A DNA stretch of 64,000 nucleotides from Lachnospiraceae bacterium (GCA_015056815.1 SVFN01000003.1:32011-96010); one strand, 5' to 3'. Counted from the first letter of the stretch, positions 7,558 to 16,168 are shown. The notes: generated from the letters alone by a model not told the origin. Numbers and translations: made by a program.

Positions 7558-9618
7558 ATGAAAATCACATTAAAAGACGGTTCCGTAAAGGAATACGCAG
7601 AGGCAAAGAGCGTTTACGAGATCGCTCTTGACATCAGTGAAGGACTGGCAAGAAATGCCTGCGCCGGAGAAGTAAACGGAGAGATAGTGGATCTGAGGAC
7701 ACAGATCAGCGAGGACTGTACCTTAAGCATTCTGACCACGAAGGATGAAGGCGGACTTTCCACACTGCGTCATACCACAGCACACATCATGGCAGAAGCT
7801 GTCAAGAGACTGTTCCCGAATGCGAAATGTGCGATCGGACCGTCCATTGCAGAAGGCTTCTATTATGACTTTGATGCAGAACCGTTCTCCAGAGAAGATC
7901 TGGATAATATCGAGGCCGAGATGAAGAAAATCATCAAGGAGGGACACAAATTAGAGCGCTTTACCCTCCCCAGAGATAAGGCAATCGAATTCATGCAGGA
8001 GAGAGAAGAACCATATAAAGTAGAGCTGATTCAGGATCTGCCACAGGATGCGGAGATCTCTTTCTATGATCAGGGTGGATTTGTGGATCTGTGTGCAGGG
8101 CCTCACTTAATGAGCACCAAAGGGATCAAATCTTTTAAGCTGATCAGTTCTTCCATGGCTTATTGGAGAGGTGATTCCAATAAGGCACAGCTTCAGCGTA
8201 TTTACGGAACGGTATTTGCAAAGAAAGAAGAGCTTGCAGCATATTTGGAGCACCTGGAGGATATCAAGAAACGGGATCATAACAAACTCGGCCGTGAGAT
8301 GGAGCTGTTTACCACAGTAGATGTCATCGGACAGGGACTTCCGCTGATCCTTCCCAAAGGTGTGAAGATCATACAGAAGATGCAGCGCTGGATCGAAGAT
8401 GTGGAAGATAAAGAGTGGGGATACGTCCGTACCAGGACACCGTTTATGGCCAAATCCAATCTCTACAAGCTTTCCGATCACTGGTTCCACTACAAGGATG
8501 GTATGTTTGTATTAAATGACGATCTGATGAGTGAGAACGAGGCACTGGAGGATCAGAAGCTTTACAGCGATGCCTCCGTTGCCATGAAGAATGCCCAGGA
8601 GCATGTTTACAATGACGCACAGGGCAGAGAGGTTATGGCACTTCGTCCGATGACCTGCCCGTTCCAGTATTTTGTATACAAATCAAAACAGAGAAGCTAC
8701 AGGGATCTCCCTTACCGTATGGGCGAGACTTCCACACTGTTTCGTAATGAAGATTCCGGAGAAATGCACGGACTGACAAGAGTCCGCCAGTTCACGATCT
8801 CAGAGGGACACCTGGTATGTATGCCGGAGCAGATCGCAGATGAGTTTAAGAACTGTGTAAATCTGGCAAAATACTGCCTGACAACTCTGGGACTGGAAGG
8901 CGATGTGACTTACCGTATGAGTAAGTGGGATCCGAAGAATCCGGATAAATACATGGGAACAGCTAAAGACTGGGATATGGTACAGGATAAGATGCGTGAA
9001 ATCTTAGACGATATCGGACTGGTTTATACCGAAGAAGACGGCGAGGCTGCTTTCTACGGACCGAAGTTGGATATTCAGGCAAAGAATGTTTACGGCAAAG
9101 AAGACACTATGATCACGATCCAGCTGGATATGTTCCTGGCAGAGCGTTATGATATGTACTATATTGATGCAAACGGCGAGAAGAAACGTCCGTACATCAT
9201 CCACAGAACCTCCATGGGCTGCTATGAGAGAACCCTGGCATGGCTCATCGAGCATTATGCAGGCAAGTTCCCGACCTGGCTGTGTCCGGAACAGGTCCGT
9301 GTACTTCCGATTTCCGAGAAATATGCGGATTACGCGGAGAAAGTCAGGAAAGAGCTTGCGAGAAACGATGTGGATGTGGAAGTGGATAACCGTTCCGAGA
9401 AGATCGGCTTCAAGATCCGCGAGGCAAGACTTGCCAAAGTGCCTTACTTATTAGTGGTAGGCGCGCAGGAAGAGGCAGACGTAACGGTTTCTGTCAGAAG
9501 CCGTTACGAAGGCAACGAAGGAAGCAAGACTATCGAAGAATTCACAGAGCAGATCTGCAAGGAGATCCGTACCAAGGAGATCCGCGTAGAGCTTCCGGAG
9601 GAAGAGAAGAAAAAATAA
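7558..9618 (+). CDS. thrS: Threonyl-tRNA synthetase
   Basis: ThrRS is a class II synthetase that charges tRNA-Thr. The 686-residue protein shows the whole domain order. The N-terminal TGS domain covers about residues 1-60. The editing domain about 65-225 has HTTAHIMAEA and its downstream metal-type residues (C and H in CAGPH). The catalytic core follows, with motif 2 around 391-402 (SSLFRNEDSG-like, here STLFRNEDSGE) and the zinc Cys in MTCPFQ, and a C-terminal anticodon-binding domain begins near 575. It is somewhat longer than the roughly 640 residues of most homologues because of an acidic Lys/Glu tail. Expression is predicted to depend on the upstream T-box. Confidence 0.98.
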   Translation: MKITLKDGSVKEYAEAKSVYEIALDISEGLARNACAGEVNGEIVDLRTQISEDCTLSILTTKDEGGLSTLRHTTAHIMAEAVKRLFPNAKCAIGPSIAEGFYYDFDAEPFSREDLDNIEAEMKKIIKEGHKLERFTLPRDKAIEFMQEREEPYKVELIQDLPQDAEISFYDQGGFVDLCAGPHLMSTKGIKSFKLISSSMAYWRGDSNKAQLQRIYGTVFAKKEELAAYLEHLEDIKKRDHNKLGREMELFTTVDVIGQGLPLILPKGVKIIQKMQRWIEDVEDKEWGYVRTRTPFMAKSNLYKLSDHWFHYKDGMFVLNDDLMSENEALEDQKLYSDASVAMKNAQEHVYNDAQGREVMALRPMTCPFQYFVYKSKQRSYRDLPYRMGETSTLFRNEDSGEMHGLTRVRQFTISEGHLVCMPEQIADEFKNCVNLAKYCLTTLGLEGDVTYRMSKWDPKNPDKYMGTAKDWDMVQDKMREILDDIGLVYTEEDGEAAFYGPKLDIQAKNVYGKEDTMITIQLDMFLAERYDMYYIDANGEKKRPYIIHRTSMGCYERTLAWLIEHYAGKFPTWLCPEQVRVLPISEKYADYAEKVRKELARNDVDVEVDNRSEKIGFKIREARLAKVPYLLVVGAQEEADVTVSVRSRYEGNEGSKTIEEFTEQICKEIRTKEIRVELPEEEKKK

Positions 9619-9635
9619 GACCGGCTGAATAAAAA

Positions 9636-9690
9636 ATGAGACTATCAGAAATAACCGTGAAAGATTGTTATGATAGTCTCATTTATTTTT
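9636..9690 (+). terminator. Intrinsic terminator of thrS
   Basis: Arms ATGAGACTATCA (9636-9647) and TGATAGTCTCAT (9671-9682) form a 12-bp stem followed by TTATTTTT. Confidence 0.85.
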
Positions 9691-9840
9691 ATGTGCAGTC
9701 TGATGAAAGCATATTTATCCGCGTCCGATATGTGTATACGGATAATGGAGAATCGTGATTTTGGCGATCATTATAAGAAATAAGCAGAGGTACACATGAA
9801 AATGCATTGGAAAGAACGTATAAAGGATACTGCTTTTTCA

Positions 9841-9924
9841 TTGCATATAAAGGCTAAATTAGCTATAATGAGCAAAGAGATTCATTTGGGATATCTCACA
9901 TATAGTAGTGAGATATCCCAAATG
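9841..9924 (+). promoter_or_regulatory. Promoter followed at once by a perfect 17-bp hairpin
   Basis: TTGCAT (9841-9846), a 17-base spacer and TATAAT (9864-9869) make a strong promoter. The predicted transcript would begin around 9876 and enter almost immediately a perfect hairpin: arm CATTTGGGATATCTCAC (9883-9899), 8-base loop, complementary arm (9908-9924). There is no T-run behind it. The next gene starts about 120 bases later. It could be a stabilising 5' leader, a small RNA, or a protein-binding palindrome. The rest of 9691-10045 shows no gene. Confidence 0.5.
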
Positions 9925-10045
9925 AAGAAGTCAGGAATGAATTTATAAGGTTGGTTGAAAATTACGAAATAATGAATTGCAAACTAAAATATTTTGTATT
10001 TTGCTCCTGCGCTGAGTACGGAAACATAAAACATCACAGAAAGGT

Positions 10046-11134
10046 TTGGACAAACGGATCATGAATCGTTCAAAGCGTGTAAATACAGTAGAATTATGGC
10101 GTTTTTTCTTCTGCATGGCAGTGCTGGGGCTTCATATCGGAGGCACCTTCGAGATTCCCTTTTTTACCGGAGGATATCTGGGGGTGGAATTTTTCTTCCT
10201 GCTGTCCGGGTACGGGATCGGAGTAAATTATCAGAAGCATATCCGTGATACAGCGTGGAGCAAAAAGCTGTATGAGCTGGGACTGTATATCGGCAGGCGA
10301 TTGAAACAATTGTATCCGCTCTATTTCGCTGCATTGATATCTATGATTATAGTGCGGCTTTTGAACGGAGAGTGGAAAGCAGTGGAAGTGGTCACGCACT
10401 TGAAAAACGGATGGGCGGAGTTTCTCCTGATGCAGTGCGGACCTCTGGGAAACGAGGTGCTCATCAGCGCGGACTGGTATGTGGCAAGTGTCTTCTGGGG
10501 CGGGATCATTGTATTGCTTCTTTTGATCGTGACGGATAAGATCGGCGGATTATTAATATGCCCTGTGATCGGGATCGGCATCTACGCATATTATTTCAGG
10601 CTGATCGGCAAGATCGATGTGATCTTTTCCTATCATGCACTTCTTCGCGGGATTGCAGGGATCTGCCTGGGCGTGTTTTTGTGTTTTCTAATAAGTTCAA
10701 TCGATGCGCGAAGAAAAAAAGCGCAGCAGGAGTATCCGGCGGATATATCAGGGATACAGACAAAGGACGGTGCGGCAGAAGTATTCGGCAGTCTGAGTGG
10801 AGAAGCGAAGGATAAGATAACCGATAAAGCAGATGCAGGTCGGGGGTTAAGAGAGAAGTGTCCGGAAAAACGCAAGGGTATGACTCTCGTCTGGTATATA
10901 CTTGCTAATCTCGTCTTACTGGCAATCTTTATCTACACTTACAACGGACATCGCTGCTGGAAGGACTTTCTGGTGATCGCGTTGTACTGGATCAGTTTAT
11001 TCTGGCTCTTCATGACGAAGATACAGTTTAGCGAAAAGACGGAGAAAGCATTCGGATGGCTCGGCAGGATCACCTATCCCATCTACATTTTGCATATGCC
11101 GGTATTGGAGCTGATCAAAATGCTGTTACATTGA
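10046..11134 (+). CDS. Acyltransferase 3 family membrane protein
   Basis: This is a multi-pass membrane protein of about 360 residues with roughly ten hydrophobic helices. The N-terminal VELWRFFFCMAVLGLHIG and the following GYLGVEFFFLLSGYGIG are typical of acyltransferase family 3 (OafA/WecH type), which transfers acyl groups to cell-surface sugars or secondary metabolites. The last part, GWLGRITYPIYILHMPV, also fits. An unusual hydrophilic insert of about 50 residues, rich in Lys, Asp and Gly, lies near 220-275 between helices. The start may be TTG at 10046 or the ATG at 10061; GAAAGG lies just before the TTG and about 15 bases from the ATG. The substrate is unknown. Confidence 0.8.
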   Translation: MDKRIMNRSKRVNTVELWRFFFCMAVLGLHIGGTFEIPFFTGGYLGVEFFFLLSGYGIGVNYQKHIRDTAWSKKLYELGLYIGRRLKQLYPLYFAALISMIIVRLLNGEWKAVEVVTHLKNGWAEFLLMQCGPLGNEVLISADWYVASVFWGGIIVLLLLIVTDKIGGLLICPVIGIGIYAYYFRLIGKIDVIFSYHALLRGIAGICLGVFLCFLISSIDARRKKAQQEYPADISGIQTKDGAAEVFGSLSGEAKDKITDKADAGRGLREKCPEKRKGMTLVWYILANLVLLAIFIYTYNGHRCWKDFLVIALYWISLFWLFMTKIQFSEKTEKAFGWLGRITYPIYILHMPVLELIKMLLH

Positions 11135-11296
11135 TGGAAATTCATTTTGTTTACGGAATGATAAAAGAGCGGTTTTGATCGGTTTTTCAAAGTCGGGAAT
11201 ACTGACAGGGAAGGGATGAATATGATTTACAATAGCATGTGGTGACAGCAAAGGAAAATCAAGTGATTCCGTTTTTTGACACAGAAAGGAGTTATT

Positions 11297-11851
11297 ATGA
11301 AATTTAAATCAACAGACGAATTGGAACAGTTTCGCTTTCAGGATGCACAGATTCATTCCTTTTTGGAAAAGGATCAGGTGCTTTCCATGGAATTAGAGGC
11401 GGTGATCGTAAGGGGGAAACATCCGTTAAATGAGACCTATACTGACCGCTATGCGGATACGGTCTATGCCAGATTTCTCGGCGGTAAGATCGTGAGGGCT
11501 TTTAAAGAGGGATACCGTTATTATGATGCCAGTGATAAACTGGTGGAGGAAGTCCCGGATGAAGAGCTGGATGCTGCAGAGTCTGCCGGACTACGTAAGC
11601 TCTGTAAGGATGGGCATATATTTGTATTGGAATCCCCGAAGTCTTTAAAGGAAAAACTGGAAGAGCAGTTTCCGGAACAGATGGAAGAATATGCGGTTAC
11701 GGCGAAAGAGAACGGCGAAAAAGTTGCCATTCTGGCAGTGGATGTGGATTCCGAGGAGGAAGAGAGGGAATTTACGTACTGGATGGCGATCGCGTATGAT
11801 AAGGTGGTGCTGGAATGGGAGCATATGATGAATAAGCCGGAGCAGATGTAA
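11297..11851 (+). CDS. Conserved hypothetical acidic protein
   Basis: This is a 184-residue soluble protein starting at an ATG with AGAAAGGAG eight bases upstream; a further in-frame ATG at 11276 lacks a site. It is strongly acidic, has no signal peptide or membrane segment, and appears to combine an N-terminal beta-rich part (about 1-85) with a helical middle and a final strand-rich segment around EFTYWMAIAYDKVVLEW. I recall similar uncharacterised proteins in Lachnospiraceae but cannot name a domain. It stands alone between intergenic stretches of about 160 and 460 bases. Confidence 0.6.
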   Translation: MKFKSTDELEQFRFQDAQIHSFLEKDQVLSMELEAVIVRGKHPLNETYTDRYADTVYARFLGGKIVRAFKEGYRYYDASDKLVEEVPDEELDAAESAGLRKLCKDGHIFVLESPKSLKEKLEEQFPEQMEEYAVTAKENGEKVAILAVDVDSEEEEREFTYWMAIAYDKVVLEWEHMMNKPEQM

Positions 11852-12221
11852 AAATATAATACGAACGAATTTACTTGCCCGCTGATAATCGATAGGATGA
11901 CTGGCACAAATTTGCGCTCACAGGTTAGATGTATCGAAAATGAAAATCATGAACCAATGAAAGGGAAGATTCTGTCATAAGCATAGGATACGAATGCCGT
12001 TAGTACAGCGGCAGGAATTTTTAAAATGATGTATAAATTATAAAAAAACAAGCATACTATCTCTTACAGGCGATCAGAAATGCATGACATTTCATGTCTG
12101 TTTTTCAAGTGCGAAAATGGAGTATCCGGCGAAAGAGATGCTTTCGGACGGATAACGGAGAGTTCAGTATCAGAACGCCGGGAAGTAAAGAGGGCTTCTG
12201 ATTTTCTTATCATTTTTGAAA
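11852..12221. other. Intergenic stretch without a recognisable gene
   Basis: No open frame with a credible start site is visible. It contains a short imperfect palindrome around GCACAAATTTGCGC (about 11903-11916) and AT-rich DNA with poly-A tracts. Its right end runs into the ACAGTA hairpin element. Confidence 0.5.
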
Positions 12222-12295
12222 AACAGTAAGAAAAAATGGCGCCGGAGAATCTTCTCTGCCATCCTGCACCATTTGTTTTCTTACGGAACTAAAAA
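12222..12295 (+). repeat. ACAGTA/TACGGAACT hairpin element, copy 3
   Basis: The head AACAGTA is followed by arm GTAAGAAAAAATGG (12226-12239), a 29-base interior that contains AGAATCTTCT plus CTGCCAT, arm CCATTTGTTTTCTTAC (12269-12284) with a small TG bulge, and tail GGAACTAAAAAT. The tail runs straight into AGGAGG of the DUF1540 gene. The interior resembles the interiors of the copies at 63763-64000, although the arms are different sequences. Confidence 0.78.
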
Positions 12296-12311
12296 TAGGA
12301 GGTAGTATGTT

Positions 12312-12626
12312 ATGGCAGCTTTGACTTGTTATGCAAAGGCTTGCAGTTATAATGATGATTGTAAATGCTGTAAGGGAGATATCATGGTGGGAGGACGACA
12401 TGCGGAATGCAGTAAGGATACCTGCTGTGATTCCTTTAGAGATCATGTGAGTGACCGTTTTTCCAATTCGTTAGATCACCCATGCCAGACGATCAGCATT
12501 GACTGTGAGGCAACCAACTGTGTCTACAATACCAATTACCGCTGCTTCGCTCAGGTTGTCAAGATCGAAGGATCCGATGCAGTGAGACGCGGGGAGACAG
12601 CATGCGCTACATTTAGCGAGAGATAA
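12312..12626 (+). CDS. DUF1540 cysteine-rich protein
   Basis: This encodes 104 residues with two DUF1540-like repeats: one at about 1-45 with CYAKACSYNDDCKCC and a final CCDSF, and one at about 57-103 with CEATNCVYNTNYRCFA and TACATF. The regular Cys spacing suggests metal binding or disulfides; the biochemical role of DUF1540 is not established. AGGAGG precedes the start region; the ATG at 12312 is one codon downstream of a less likely overlapping start. An intrinsic terminator follows about 20 bases after the stop, so this is a single-gene unit led by the hairpin element. Confidence 0.85.
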   Translation: MAALTCYAKACSYNDDCKCCKGDIMVGGRHAECSKDTCCDSFRDHVSDRFSNSLDHPCQTISIDCEATNCVYNTNYRCFAQVVKIEGSDAVRRGETACATFSER

Positions 12627-12647
12627 TGGTTTTTATCATGGTACAAG

Positions 12648-12676
12648 ACGGGTGGGAATTTCCTACCCGTTTTTTG
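12648..12676 (+). terminator. Intrinsic terminator of the DUF1540 gene
   Basis: The stem ACGGGTGGGA/TCCTACCCGT (one G-T pair) with a 3-base loop is followed by TTTTT. Confidence 0.85.
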
Positions 12677-12684
12677 CGCGATAA

Positions 12685-12773
12685 GCCCGTCAAGCGCATG
12701 TTATATTTATATGAACATGCATTTGGCGGGCAACGCGATAATCGAGAGGGGTGTCTTTTCCCAGCTCGATTCG
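12685..12773 (+). ncRNA. Structured intergenic RNA candidate
   Basis: Two stems lie in a gene-free gap. The first pairs GCCCGTCAA (12685-12693) with TTGGCGGGC (about 12723-12731) and, inside it, GCATGTT with AACATGC, separated by a 2x2 internal loop. The second pairs AATCGAG with CTCGATT (about 12740-12773). No promoter of high quality was found, so this may be a small RNA, an mRNA fragment or a DNA structure. Strand is assigned by the neighbouring genes. Confidence 0.4.
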
Positions 12774-12810
12774 CAAAGCACCTTTGGGATTATATTACAC
12801 TTCACTTCCG

Positions 12811-12858
12811 GTGAGGATTTATGCTGGCGAGGATTTATCCTGTCGAGGATTCATCCTG
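12811..12858. repeat. Three tandem 16-bp repeats
   Basis: The units are GTGAGGATTTATGCTG, GCGAGGATTTATCCTG and TCGAGGATTCATCCTG, back to back, with the next unit degraded. They lie in the gap before the small membrane gene at 12971 and encode nothing evident. Confidence 0.8.
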
Positions 12859-12970
12859 TAAAGGTGCGTTCCGTTAGAACGAAAGATTGTAATTGCAGGG
12901 AGAGTATTGTAAAATAGAGTAATGGTTTTACACTATTTATGATCTTATAGAATTTATACGAGGAAAAACA

Positions 12971-13171
12971 ATGATCAAGAATAAGTTTGGAATGTTTGTA
13001 GTTTATTGTGTGATGTTTACCCTGTTCTGGAATCTAATGGATTATGTACATGCGACGGTGATTATGAAAGGTGCATTTTCGTTTGACCCCGGGCGTAACC
13101 TGACAGAACCGCTTGCGATCGCAGTGGCAGTCGGCTATTTTCTGTATCTGCGTAAGAAAGATGATAAATAG
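12971..13171 (+). CDS. Small two-helix membrane protein
   Basis: This encodes 66 residues with two hydrophobic segments, about 8-27 (FVVYCVMFTLFWNLMDYV) and about 46-60 (LAIAVAVGYFLYL), and a basic C-terminal end, so both termini are probably cytoplasmic. GAGGA lies about 8 bases before the ATG. I do not recognise a family beyond small membrane proteins of clostridia. It is 38 bases ahead of the YdcF-like gene and may be co-transcribed with it. Confidence 0.6.
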   Translation: MIKNKFGMFVVYCVMFTLFWNLMDYVHATVIMKGAFSFDPGRNLTEPLAIAVAVGYFLYLRKKDDK

Positions 13172-13209
13172 CAACAGATTATTTTGACAAAAGGGTGCGG
13201 TAAGCGAAT

Positions 13210-13992
13210 ATGAATTTGTTTTTTATTCTGGCAATCGCCTGTGTATTATACTTTATCATGATCCTGCTCTATTGCGGCATGACAACGAAGTTTTTCTTCT
13301 TCTGGCTGTTTTTGGGAGCTGTTTTTGCCGGCCTTGGCTTTTTAAAAAGCAACCCGCAGGGAGGAGGAATGCTTTCGGTACATACTTTTTTGAAGGATAG
13401 CATCCACGCAGTTCCGATCTGGCTCAAGAGAGGATTTGCAGTACTGTTTATAGCAGGTGTCTGCGTCTTTGGTGTGACGGAGATCATGATCTTAAGCCAG
13501 TGCTTTGCAAAAGGGCGGGAGAATCTTGACTATGTCATTGTGCTGGGTGCCGGTGTGCGGCCGGGCGGGAATCCGAGCAAGGCCTTGCAGAAGCGATTGG
13601 ACAAGGCTTATGAGTATGCCCTTCGCAATCCGGATACGATGTTTATCTTATCCGGCGGCAAGGGAGCCGATGAGCCGGTCAGCGAGGCAGACTGTATGTA
13701 TGACTATCTTATGCGAAAGGGCTTTGATGCAAAACACCTGATCAAAGAAGATCGGTCCACCAGCACCAATGAAAATCTGAAATTCAGCAGGAAGCTGATC
13801 CCTGCGGGAAAAAGTGTGGGGATTATCAGCAATAACTTTCACATTTTCCGGGCGGTACATATCGCGAAATACTATGGATTCGAACAGGTCTGCGGCATCG
13901 CGGCCAAAGGAGATCTTCCCACGGCGATGAATAATTTTGTGCGGGAGTTTTTTGGCGTGATGAAGGATCTGGTGATCATGCGCAGATTATAG
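13210..13992 (+). CDS. YdcF/ElyC-like (DUF218) membrane protein
   Basis: This is a 260-residue protein with hydrophobic N-terminal helices (about 1-40 and 75-97) and a DUF218 domain (about 105-250). The domain starts YVIVLGAGV, followed by GGNPSKALQKRLDKA, the conserved LSGGKGADEPVSEAD and EDRSTSTNENLKFS. The family includes SanA, ElyC and YdcF, linked to envelope integrity and, in one case, S-adenosylmethionine binding; the biochemical activity is unclear. An imperfect terminator follows at 14024. Confidence 0.85.
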   Translation: MNLFFILAIACVLYFIMILLYCGMTTKFFFFWLFLGAVFAGLGFLKSNPQGGGMLSVHTFLKDSIHAVPIWLKRGFAVLFIAGVCVFGVTEIMILSQCFAKGRENLDYVIVLGAGVRPGGNPSKALQKRLDKAYEYALRNPDTMFILSGGKGADEPVSEADCMYDYLMRKGFDAKHLIKEDRSTSTNENLKFSRKLIPAGKSVGIISNNFHIFRAVHIAKYYGFEQVCGIAAKGDLPTAMNNFVREFFGVMKDLVIMRRL

Positions 13993-14023
13993 ATCAACCG
14001 GGCAAAGGGATCAAAGCGGTCCC

Positions 14024-14056
14024 AAAAGCATTCGGGGAGAGCATCTCCGATTTTTG
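14024..14056 (+). terminator. Probable intrinsic terminator after the YdcF-like gene
   Basis: CGGGGAGA and TCTCCG pair with a small bulge around loop GCA and run into ATTTTTGC. Confidence 0.55.
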
Positions 14057-14116
14057 CTACAATTGACAGGTGCGAATGATTGAGGACTTACGAATAAAGG
14101 ATGGGCTGATCAAACC

Positions 14117-14353
14117 AACAAAATCCGGATTGCCAATGATATGTGCGGTGTGTTTATTGACCGCTTCGGAAAGGATATCTCATTTCGGAAAGTGGATGAA
14201 GAACACAGCGAATTCAGCGTGGATGTGAATGTGAGTCCGCAGTTCTTCGGCTGGATCTTTTCCCTTGGAAGAGATGTCAGGGTAGTTGGCCCTAAGAAAG
14301 TAGTGGAGGAGATGAAAAAAGCAGCTAAGGAATTCCTGCGAAATCTTGAATAA
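14117..14353 (+). pseudogene. 3' remnant of a WYL-domain regulator
   Basis: In one frame the sequence reads KIRIANDMCGVFIDRFGKD, then VSPQFFGWIFSLG and DVRVVGPKKVVEEM, ending FLRNLE. This is the C-terminal part (WYL extension) of a helix-turn-helix WYL transcriptional regulator. The DNA-binding domain and most of the WYL domain, together about 230 residues in intact homologues, are absent; upstream sequence gives no matching frame. Any product from the internal ATG at 14141 would be about 70 residues and lack DNA binding. It marks a deletion boundary at the left end of the accessory island. Confidence 0.75.
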
Positions 14354-14358
14354 CGGAA

Positions 14359-14387
14359 TTGAACATAAGCGCAAAAAACGATATACT
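14359..14387 (+). promoter_or_regulatory. Promoter, copy A of a repeated promoter sequence
   Basis: TTGAAC (14359-14364), a 17-base spacer and TATACT (14382-14387), within GGAATTGAACATAAG and CGATATACTATAATGAATA. Nearly the same about 48 bases recur at 36047-36094 before the SUV3-like gene, although the two genes are unrelated. Confidence 0.65.
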
Positions 14388-14439
14388 ATAATGAATAAAA
14401 TCGATGTGATCTTAGACCGGCAGGAAGTGAGGAAAAGCT

Positions 14440-16047
14440 ATGGGAATGTATGTAGATCCGGGGAATGAAAGTTTTCTGAGAGCGATCAGCTCTGATATAT
14501 ATATTGATAAAACAGAAATGCTTTCTATACTGAATAAAAGTATCGGAAAGGAAAAATGCTATTTTGCCGTAAGTCGTGCGAGAAGATTCGGCAAGTCTAT
14601 GGCTGCGGGAATGATGGATGCATATTACAGTATAGGTTGTGATTCCAAAGAATTGTTTGCAAAACTCAAAATTGCGAACGATCCGGACTTTGTGACGCAT
14701 CTTAATCGGTATCATGTACTTCATTTTGATATGGCGACCTTTTTGAATGAAGCAAGAGAGGGAGAGAATCCGATTGATCTGATGAATGAGATGATTCTGA
14801 AGGATTTCAGGAAGACTTACCCTTCAATGGTAAGTGAGAATATCAGGACGGTTCCGGAGGCTGTTTCAGAAGTATGGCAAAGTGACGGGAAGAGATTTGT
14901 GATCATCATAGATGAGTGGGATTGCGTGATCCGGGATGCAAAGAACGACCGGAAGCTGATCGCGGATTATTTAAAGTATCTGAGAGGATTTTTTAAGACG
15001 GAGGAATCCAAAAAATTTCTTGCTCTCGGTTATATTACGGGGATACTTCCCATCAAGAAGTTTGACGGGGAGTCCGCGATGAACAATTTTACCGAGTATA
15101 CGATGATCTCACCCAGGAATCTCGCGCCCTATTTTGGATTTACCGACGAGGAGATGAAGCCTTATCTGGATCAGAGCGGGATGTCGCCTGAGGATATCCA
15201 AAAATGGTATGATGGATATATCATGGAAACTTTGAGAAAGGATGGGACATATTCTTATGTCCATATGTACAATCCCAATTCGATCGTGGATGCGATCACA
15301 TTTCACAAGATAGATTCTTATTGGAAGAATACCGGAGCCTTCCGTTATCTGAATGATTATATCGGGAGAAACGAGGACGGGCTGAAGGATGCCGTGATCC
15401 GTATGCTGGCCGGAGAGGAGTATCCGGTGGATGTTGAGACATTCCAGAATGACCTTACCAGCTTTACGGGGAAGGATGATGTTTTGACCGCGCTGATCCA
15501 TATGGGATATCTCGGCTATGATGTGCGGACAGGAAAGGCTTTTATTCCGAATGAAGAGGTAAGAGAGGTATTTAACAGCGCCATCAAAGTTGGTGACTGG
15601 AAGGACATCAGCGATGCACTGCGAAATTCCGACGCCGTATTGGAAGCAACATGGCAGAAAGACGGCGATAAGGTGGCACAGATGATCGCGAAGTCCCATC
15701 AGGATTATACAAGTATTTTGGAGTATCATGATGAGAACTCTCTGGCGCTTGCCATTATGATGACCTATTACACAGCGAGAAAACATTATGTGATCGTGCG
15801 GGAACTGCCGTCGGGCAAGGGTTTTGCTGACATCGTATTTCTCCCGAAAAGAAACAGTGACAAGCCTGCCATGATCGTTGAACTCAAATGGGATCAGGAT
15901 GCCGATACCGCCATAAGACAGATTCATAGCAGGAATTATGTGGGAAAGCTTGCGGAGTATGGAGAAGAAATCCTTTTGGTGGGGATCAACTATGACAAGT
16001 CGGAAAAAGAGTATCACTGCAAAATAGAAGCGATTCAGCTATCATGA
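14440..16047 (+). CDS. AAA-ATPase-like / PD-(D/E)XK nuclease-like protein
   Basis: This 535-residue protein has the two-domain layout of a large family in gut anaerobes. An N-terminal AAA-ATPase-like domain (PF09820 type) carries FAVSRARRFGKSMAA near residue 45-60 as its P-loop, and IIIDEWDCVI near 165 as Walker B. A C-terminal PD-(D/E)XK nuclease-like domain (PF08011 type, about 440-520) carries GFADIVFLP, with the Asp, and MIVELKWD, with the ExK pair. Catalytic residues look intact. Function is not established; expansions of this family are often suspected to act in mobile-element conflict. It is a single-gene unit with its own promoter and terminator. Confidence 0.9.
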   Translation: MGMYVDPGNESFLRAISSDIYIDKTEMLSILNKSIGKEKCYFAVSRARRFGKSMAAGMMDAYYSIGCDSKELFAKLKIANDPDFVTHLNRYHVLHFDMATFLNEAREGENPIDLMNEMILKDFRKTYPSMVSENIRTVPEAVSEVWQSDGKRFVIIIDEWDCVIRDAKNDRKLIADYLKYLRGFFKTEESKKFLALGYITGILPIKKFDGESAMNNFTEYTMISPRNLAPYFGFTDEEMKPYLDQSGMSPEDIQKWYDGYIMETLRKDGTYSYVHMYNPNSIVDAITFHKIDSYWKNTGAFRYLNDYIGRNEDGLKDAVIRMLAGEEYPVDVETFQNDLTSFTGKDDVLTALIHMGYLGYDVRTGKAFIPNEEVREVFNSAIKVGDWKDISDALRNSDAVLEATWQKDGDKVAQMIAKSHQDYTSILEYHDENSLALAIMMTYYTARKHYVIVRELPSGKGFADIVFLPKRNSDKPAMIVELKWDQDADTAIRQIHSRNYVGKLAEYGEEILLVGINYDKSEKEYHCKIEAIQLS

Positions 16048-16135
16048 AGCAAAGGAGAGGAAACGGGGTGGTCCTAAATGGAACCAATAATGAATAATTG
16101 ATCGATAAAGGAACATATAGGTTTTCTGTGTGATG

Positions 16136-16168
16136 AAAAGATTCTTGTCAGCGACAGGGATCTTTTTT
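16136..16168 (+). terminator. Intrinsic terminator of the AAA/PD-(D/E)XK gene
   Basis: AAGAT/ATCTT and TGTC/GACA pair around loop AGC and lead into seven T residues. Confidence 0.75.

Noticed and set aside
12626..12917. Two overlapping plus-strand frames after the DUF1540 gene
   Set aside because: They run through a terminator, a stem-loop and tandem 16-mers, and have no ribosome site.
15109..16017. 302-codon minus-strand frame
   Set aside because: It is antisense to the AAA/PD-(D/E)XK gene, with no ribosome site or recognisable domain.
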